Shown here: in pieces, positions 56,401 to 64,000 of the stretch
Layout: every line of letters starts with the position of its first letter
Position numbering within the stretch: the stretch's first letter is position 1
Origin: Cladorhizidae sp. MBARI D1340-BT2
Taxonomy: Eukaryota; Porifera; Demospongiae; Poecilosclerida; Cladorhizidae
Reading direction: 5' to 3'
DNA: 64,000 bases
NCBI GenBank assembly: GCA_028752905.1
Contig: JAQNBH010000007.1
Span: 40,775,872 to 40,839,871 of the forward strand
Notes under the pieces: model-generated
Told to the model about the DNA's origin: nothing
The model's database searches: none
The model's input: only the letters and a program-made list of their open reading frames with translations
Program-made: the position numbers and the translations under genes

Positions 56401-59400
56401 GGCATCATGGAGTCAGCTCACTCAAGACATGTCCCACACACCACACACTGGAGCTGGCCTCATGGAGTCGGCTCACTCAAGACATGTCCTACACACCACA
56501 CACTGGAGCTGGCATCATGGAGTCAGCTCACTCAAGGCATGTCCCACACACCACACACTGGAGCTGGCATCATGGAGTCAGCTCACTCAAGACATGTCCC
56601 ACACACCACACATTGGGGCTGGCATCATGGAGTCAGCTCACTCAAGACATGTCCCACACACCACACACTGGAGCTGGCATCATGGAGTCAGCTCACTCAA
56701 GACATGTCCCACACACTGGAGCTGGCATCATGGAGTCAGCTCACTCAAGACATGTCCCACACACCACACACTGGAGCTGGCATCATGGAGTCAGCTCACT
56801 CAAGACATGTCCCACACACCACACACTGGAGCTGGCATCATGGAGTCAGCTCACTCAAGACATGTCCCACACACCACACACTGGAGCTGGCATCATGGAG
56901 TCAGCTCATTCAAGACATGTCCCACACACCACACACTGGAGCTGGCATCATGGAGTCAGCTCACTCAAGACATGTCCCACACACCACACACTGGAGCTGG
57001 CATCATGGAGTCAGCTCACTCAAGACATGTCCCACACACCACACACTGGAGCTGGCATCATGGAGTCAGCTCACTCAAGACATGTCCCACACACCACACA
57101 CTGGAGCTGGCATCATGGAGTCAGCTCACTCAAGACATGTCCCACACACCACACACTGGAGCTGGCATCATGGAGTCAGCTCACTCAAGACATGTCCCAC
57201 ACACCACACACTGGAGCTGGATCATGGAGTCAGCTCACTCGAGACATGTCCCACACACCACACACTGGAGCTGGCATCATGGAGTCAGCTCACTCAAGAC
57301 ATGTCCCACACACCACACACTGGAGCTGGCATCATGGAGCCAGCTCACTCAAGACATGTCCCACACACCACACATTGGAGCTGGCATCATGGAGCCAGCT
57401 CACTCAAGACATGTCCCACACACCACACACTGGAGCTGGCATCATGGAGTCAGCTCACTCAAGACATGTCCCACACACCACACACTGGAGCTGGCATCAT
57501 GGAGCCAGCTCACTCAAGACATGTCCCACACACCACACACTGGAGCTGGCATCATGGAGTCAGCTCACTCAAGACATGTCCCACACACCACACACTGGAG
57601 CTGGCATCATGGAGTCAGCTCACTCAAGACATGTCCCACACACCACACACTGGAGCTGGATCATGGAGTCAGCTCACTCGAGACATGTCCCACACACCAC
57701 ACACTGGAGCTGGCATCATGGAGTCAGCTCACTCAAGACATGTCCCACACACCACACACTGGAGCTGGCATCATGGAGCCAGCTCACTCAAGACATGTCC
57801 CACACACCACACATTGGAGCTGGCATCATGGAGCCAGCTCACTCAAGACATGTCCCACACACCACACACTGGAGCTGGCATCATGGAGTCAGCTCACTCA
57901 AGACATGTCCCACACACCACACACTGGAGCTGGCATCATGGAGCCAGCTCACTCAAGACATGTCCCACACACTACACACTGGAGCTGGCATCATGGAGTC
58001 AGCTCACTCAAGGCATGTCCCACACACCACACACTGGAGCTGGCATCATGGAGTCAGCTCACTCAAGACATGTCCCACACACCACACACTGGAGCTGGCA
58101 TCATGGAGTCAGCTCACTCAAGACATGTCCCACACACCACACACTGGAGCTGGCATCATGGAGTCAGCTCACTCAAGACATGTCCCACACACCACACACT
58201 GGAGCTGGCATCATGGAGTCAGCTCACTCAAGACATGTCCCACACACCACACACTGGAGCTGGCATCATGGAGTCAGCTCACTCAAGACATGTCCCACAC
58301 ACCACACACTGGAGCTGGCATCATGGAGTCAGCTCACTCAAGACATGTCCCACACACGAGCTGGCATCATGGAGTCACACGAGCTGGCATCATGGAGTCA
58401 GCTCACTCAAGACATGTCCCACACACTGGAGCTGGCATCATGGAGTCAGCTCACTCAAGACATGTCCCACACACCACACACGGAGCTGGCATCATGGAGT
58501 CAGCTCACTCAAGACATGTCCCACACACCACACACTGGAGCTGGCATCATGGAGTCAGCTCACTCAAGACATGTCCCACACACCACACACTGGAGCTGGC
58601 ATCATGGAGTCAGCTCACTCAAGACATGTCCCACACACCACACACTGGAGCTGGCATCATGGAGTCAGCTCACTCAAGACATGTCCCACACACCACACAC
58701 TCGAGCTGGCATCATGGAGTCAGCTCACTCAAGACATGTCCCACACACCACACACTGGAGCTGGCCTCATGGAGTCAGCTCACTCAAGACATGTCCCACA
58801 CACCACACACTGGAGCTGGCATCATGGAGTCAGCTCACTCAAGACATGTCCCACACACCACACACTGGAGCTGGCATCATGGAGTCAGCTCACTCAAGAC
58901 ATGCCCCACACACCACACACTGGAGCTGGCATCATGGAGTCAGCTCACTCAAGACATGTCCCACACACCACACACTGGAGCTGGCATCATGGAGTCAGCT
59001 CACTCAAGACATGTCCCACACACCACACACTGGAGCTGGCCTCATGGAGTCAGCTCACTCAAGACATGTCCCACACACCACACACTGAGCTGGCATCATG
59101 GAGTCAGCTCACTCAAGACATGTCCCACACACCACACACTGGAGCTGGCATCATGGAGTCAGCTCACTCAAGACATGTCCCACACACTGGAGCTGGCATC
59201 ATGGAGCCAGCTCATTCAAGACATGTCCCACACACCACACACTGGAGCTGGCATCATGGAGTCAGCTCACTCAAGACATGTCCCACACACCACACACTGG
59301 AGCTGGCATCATGGAGTCAGCTCACTCAAGACATGTCCCACACACCACACACTGGAGCTGGCATCATGGAGTCAGCTCACTCAAGACATGTCCCACACAC

Positions 59401-62400
59401 CACACACTGGAGCTGGCATCATGGAGTCAGCTCACTCAAGACATGTCCCACACACCACACACTGGAGCTGGCATCATGGAGTCAGCTCACTCAAGACATG
59501 TCCCACACACTGGAGCTGGCATCATGGAGCCAGCTCATTCAAGACATGTCCCACACACCACACACTGGAGCTGGCATCATGGAGTCAGCTCACTCAAGAC
59601 ATGTCCCACACACCACACACTGGAGCTGGCATCATGGAGTCAGCTCACTCAAGACATGTCCCACACACCACACACTGGAGCTGGCCTCATGGAGCCAGCT
59701 CACTCAAGACATGTCCCACACACCACACACTGGAGCTGGCATCATGGAGTCGGCTCACTCAAGACATGTCCCACACACCACACACTGGAGCTGGCCTCAT
59801 GGAGTCAGCTCACTCAAGACATGTCCCACACACCACACACTGGAGCTGGCATCATGGAGTCTGCTCACTCAAGACATGTCCCACACACCACACACTGAAG
59901 CTGGCATCATGGAGTCAGCTCACTCAAGACATGTCCCACACACCACACACTGGAGCTGGCCTCATGGAGTCGGCTCACTCAAGACATGTCCTACACACCA
60001 CACACTGGAGCTGGCATCATGGAGTCAGCTCACTCAAGGCATGTCCCACACACCACACACTGGAGCTGGCATCATGGAGTCAGCTCACTCAAGACATGTC
60101 CCACACACCACACATTGGGGCTGGCATCATGGAGTCAGCTCACTCAAGACATTTCCCACACACCACACACTGGAGCTGGCATCATGGAGTCAGCTCACTC
60201 AAGACATGTCCCACACACTGGAGCTGGCATCATGGAGTCAGCTCACTCAAGACATGTCCCACACACCACACACTGGAGCTGGCATCATGGAGTCAGCTCA
60301 CTCAAGACATGTCCCACACACCACACACTGGAGCTGGCATCATGGAGTCAGATCACTCAAGACATGTCCCACACACCACACACTGGAGCTGGCATCATGG
60401 AGTCAGCTCACTCAAGACATGTCCCACACACCACACACTGGAGCTGGCATCATGGAGTCAGCTCACTCAAGACATGTCCCACACACCACACACTGGAGCT
60501 GGCATCATGGAGTCAGCTCACTCAAGACATGTCACACACACCACACACTGGAGCTGGCATCATGGAGTCAGCTCACTCAAGACATGTCCCACACACCACA
60601 CACTGGAGCTGGCATCATGGAGTCAGCTCACTCAAGACATGTCCCACACACCACACACTGGAGCTGGCATCATGGAGTCAGCTCACTCAAGACATGTCCC
60701 ACACACCACACACTGGAGCTGGCATCATGGAGTCAGCTCACTCGAGACATGTCCCACACACCACACACTGGAGCTGGCATCATGGAGTCAGCTCACTCAA
60801 GACATGTCCCACACACCACACACTGGAGCTGGCATCATGGAGCCAGCTCACTCAAGACATGTCCCACACACCACACATTGGAGCTGGCATCATGGAGCCA
60901 GCTCACTCAAGACATGTCCCACACACCACACACTGGAGCTGGCATCATGGAGTCAGCTCACTCAAGACATGTCCCACACACCACTGGAGCTGGCATCATG
61001 GAGCCAGCTCACTCAAGACATGTCCCACACACTACACACTGGAGCTGGCATCATGGAGTCAGCTCACTCAAGGCATGTCCCACACACCACACACTGGAGC
61101 TGGCATCATGGAGTCAGCTCACTCAAGACATGTCCCACACACCACACACTGGAGCTGGCATCATGGAGTCAGCTCACTCAAGACATGTCCCACACACTGG
61201 AGCTGGCCTCATGGAGTCAGCTCACTCAAGACATGTCCCACACACCACACACTGGAGCTGGCATCATGGAGTCAGCTCACTCAAGACATGTCCCACACAC
61301 TGGAGCTGGCCTCATGGAGTCAGCTCACTCAAGACATGTCCCACACACCACACACTGGAGCTGGCCTCATGGAGTCAGCTCACTCAAGACATGTCCCACA
61401 CACCACACACGGAGCTGGCATCATGGAGTCTGCTCACTCAAGACATGTCCCACACACCACACACTGGAGCTGGCATCATGGAGTCAGCTCACTCAAGACA
61501 TGTCCCACACACTACACACTGGAGCTGGCATCATGGAGTCAGCTCACTCAAGACATGTCCCACACACCACACACTGGAGCTGGCATCATGGAGTCAGCTC
61601 ACTCAAGACATGTCCCACACACCACACACTGGAGCTGGCATCATGGAGTCAGCTCACTCAAGACATGTCCCACACACTGGAGCTGGCATCATGGAGCCAG
61701 CTCATTCAAGACATGTCCCACACACCACACACTGGAGCTGGCATCATGGAGTCAGCTCACTCAAGACATGTCCCACACACCACACACTGGAGCTGGCATC
61801 ATGGAGTCAGCTCACTCAAGACATGTCCCACACACTACACACTGGAGCTGGCATCATGGAGTCAGCTCACTCAAGACATGTCCCACACACCACACACTGG
61901 AGCTGGCATCATGGAGTCAGCTCACTCAAGACATGTCCCACACACCACACACTGGAGCTGGCATCATGGAGTCAGCTCACTCAAGACATGTCCCACACAC
62001 TGGAGCTGGCATCATGGAGCCAGCTCATTCAAGACATGTCCCACACACCACACACTGGAGCTGGCATCATGGAGTCAGCTCACTCAAGACATGTCCCACA
62101 CACCACACACTGGAGCTGGCATCATGGAGTCAGCTCACTCAAGACATGTCCCACACACCACACACTGGAGCTGGCCTCATGGAGCCAGCTCACTCAAGAC
62201 ATGTCCCACACACCACACACTGGAGCTGGCATCATGGAGTCGGCTCACTCAAGACATGTCCCACACACCACACACTGGAGCTGGCCTCATGGAGTCAGCT
62301 CACTCAAGACATGTCCCACACACCACACACTGGAGCTGGCATCATGGAGTCTGCTCACTCAAGACATGTCCCACACACCACACACTGAAGCTGGCATCAT

Positions 62401-64000
62401 GGAGTCAGCTCACTCAAGACATGTCCCACACACCACACACTGGAGCTGGCCTCATGGAGTCGGCTCACTCAAGACATGTCCTACACACCACACACTGGAG
62501 CTGGCATCATGGAGTCAGCTCACTCAAGGCATGTCCCACACACCACACACTGGAGCTGGCATCATGGAGTCAGCTCACTCAAGACATGTCCCACACACCA
62601 CACATTGGGGCTGGCATCATGGAGTCAGCTCACTCAAGACATGTCCCACACACCACACACTGGAGCTGGCATCATGGAGTCAGCTCACTCAAGACATGTC
62701 CCACACACTGGAGCTGGCATCATGGAGTCAGCTCACTCAAGACATGTCCCACACACCACACACTGGAGCTGGCATCATGGAGTCAGCTCACTCAAGACAT
62801 GTCCCACACACCACACACTGGAGCTGGCATCATGGAGTCAGCTCACTCAAGACATGTCCCACACACCACACACTGGAGCTGGCATCATGGAGTCAGCTCA
62901 CTCAAGACATGTCCCACACACCACACACTGGAGCTGGCATCATGGAGTCAGCTCACTCAAGACATGTCCCACACACCACACACTGGAGCTGGCATCATGG
63001 AGTCAGCTCACTCAAGACATGTCCCACACACCACACACTGGAGCTGGCATCATGGAGTCAGCTCACTCAAGACATGTCCCACACACCACACACTGGAGCT
63101 GGCATCATGGAGTCAGCTCACTCAAGACATGTCCCACACACCACACACTGGAGCTGGCATCATGGAGTCAGCTCACTCAAGACATGTCCCACACACCACA
63201 CACTGGAGCTGGCATCATGGAGTCAGCTCACTCGAGACATGTCCCACACACCACACACTGGAGCTGGCATCATGGAGTCAGCTCACTCAAGACATGTCCC
63301 ACACACCACACACTGGAGCTGGCATCATGGAGTCAGCTCACTCAAGACATGTCCCACACACCACACACTGGAGCTGGCATCATGGAGTCAGCTCACTCAA
63401 GACATGTCCCACACACCACACACTGGAGCTGGCATCATGGAGTCAGCTCACTCAAGACATGTCCCACACACCACACACTGGAGCTGGCATCATGGAGTCA
63501 GCTCACTCAAGACATGTCCCACACACCACACACTGGAGCTGGCATCATGGAGTCAGCTCACTCAAGACATGTCCCACACACCACACACTGGAGCTGGCAT
63601 CATGGAGTCAGCTCACTCAAGACATGTCCCACACACCACACACTGGAGCTGGCATCATGGAGTCAGCTCACTCAAGACATGTCCCACACACCACACACTG
63701 GAGCTGGCATCATGGAGTCAGCTCACTCGAGACATGTCCCACACACCACACACTGGAGCTGGCATCATGGAGTCAGCTCACTCAAGACATGTCCCACACA
63801 CCACACACTGGAGCTGGCATCATGGAGCCAGCTCACTCAAGACATGTCCCACACACCACACATTGGAGCTGGCATCATGGAGCCAGCTCACTCAAGACAT
63901 GTCCCACACACCACACACTGGAGCTGGCATCATGGAGTCAGCTCACTCAAGACATGTCCCACACACCACACACTGGAGCTGGCATCATGGAGCCAGCTCA
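53441..64000 (+). repeat. 55-bp satellite array, at least 10.5 kb
   Basis: The unit starts CATGTCCCACACACCACACA, continues CTGGAGCTGGCATCATGGAG and ends TCAGCTCACTCAAGA. About 190 units run to the window edge. A 48-bp form lacking seven bases (CCCACACACTGG) recurs. The + strand has no stop codon in any frame of the unit, and 55 is 1 modulo 3. One open frame therefore cycles through all three readings with a 55-residue super-period (PTHHTLELASWSQLTQDMSH and so on), giving frames up to 1,882 residues (53440-59088). This is expected from the unit and is no evidence of a protein. The minus strand is full of stops. Confidence 0.97.
54092..62475 (+). repeat. Higher-order segments in the 55-bp satellite
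   Basis: A rare marker (CATGTCCTACACACC, preceded by GAAGCTGG and GGCCTCATGGAGTCGG units) occurs at 54092, 56483, 59985 and 62475. Each time it is followed by the AAGGCATGTCC unit and the CATTGGGGCTGG unit. Spacings are 2,391, 3,502 and 2,490 bp, so segments of about 44 units were duplicated, one with an extra block of roughly 1.1 kb. Inside the longer segment a one-base-deleted unit (GAGCTGGATCATGG) occurs at 57213 and 57652, a nested 439-bp (8-unit) duplication. Confidence 0.88.

Noticed and set aside
53440..62388. Open frames of 767, 800 and 1,882 residues on the + strand
   Set aside because: They are made only of the 55-bp unit read in three frames in turn; no start context, domain or codon bias, and the stop-free state is expected by chance at about 7 percent.
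53441..64000. Possible CRISPR array (regular repeats)
   Set aside because: Units are head-to-tail without unique spacers, in a eukaryotic genome, with no cas genes.

Overview
The window is nuclear DNA from an animal. It holds one recognisable, spliced host gene embedded in very repeat-rich sequence. Spliced introns, four hAT DNA transposons or fragments, LINE, Penelope-like and Gypsy retroelements, long tandem arrays and mini inverted repeats all point to a metazoan. The host gene is a cilium/sperm-flagellum SHIPPO-repeat protein. AT-rich composition and the kinds of repeats suggest a marine invertebrate, possibly a sponge; that last step is a guess.

Left part (1-31.7 kb): after a decayed LINE (1-960) and a candidate promoter with a non-coding first exon (2.56-2.79 kb), five coding exons on the + strand (3651-3865, 9826-9944, 12907-13124, 16324-16464, 31646-31738) join in frame with GT-AG introns. 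They encode a predicted 261-residue ODF3/CIMAP1-type protein. Its introns are filled with repeats. Intron 1 has a 570-bp TAA microsatellite, a LINE 3' end and a 30-bp minisatellite. Intron 3 has a Pogo-like remnant and a 40-bp minisatellite. The 15.2-kb intron 4 has a 42-bp minisatellite and a 51-bp minisatellite of about 6.8 kb, which is split by a hAT transposon with a decayed transposase.

Middle part (31.7-45.6 kb): I see no host gene. It holds a Penelope-like reverse-transcriptase fragment, a decayed BED-like hAT transposase that runs into a 45-bp minisatellite, triplet microsatellites, a long imperfect inverted repeat, a second complete-ended but decayed hAT (41223-44066, 5-bp target duplication), and the endonuclease half of a LINE.

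Right part (45.66-64 kb): a Gypsy-type LTR retrotransposon (gag, protease, RT, RNase H, integrase; several frameshifts) is cut inside its integrase by a 3,440-bp hAT transposon. That hAT (49350-52789) encodes an intact 734-residue transposase on the - strand and is flanked by a 5-bp target duplication, TACGC. The Gypsy 3' end runs straight into a 55-bp satellite that fills at least 10.5 kb to the window edge and has higher-order structure of about 2.4-3.5 kb. The very large open frames in this satellite, and those in the other arrays, are by-products of tandem repetition and are not annotated as genes.

No tRNA, rRNA or CRISPR array was recognised. The most notable items are the 5-bp-duplication hATs (one coding-intact), the datable insertion/duplication history of the 51-bp array, the higher-order satellite grown at the end of a retrotransposon, and the compact flagellar gene stretched over 28 kb by repeats.
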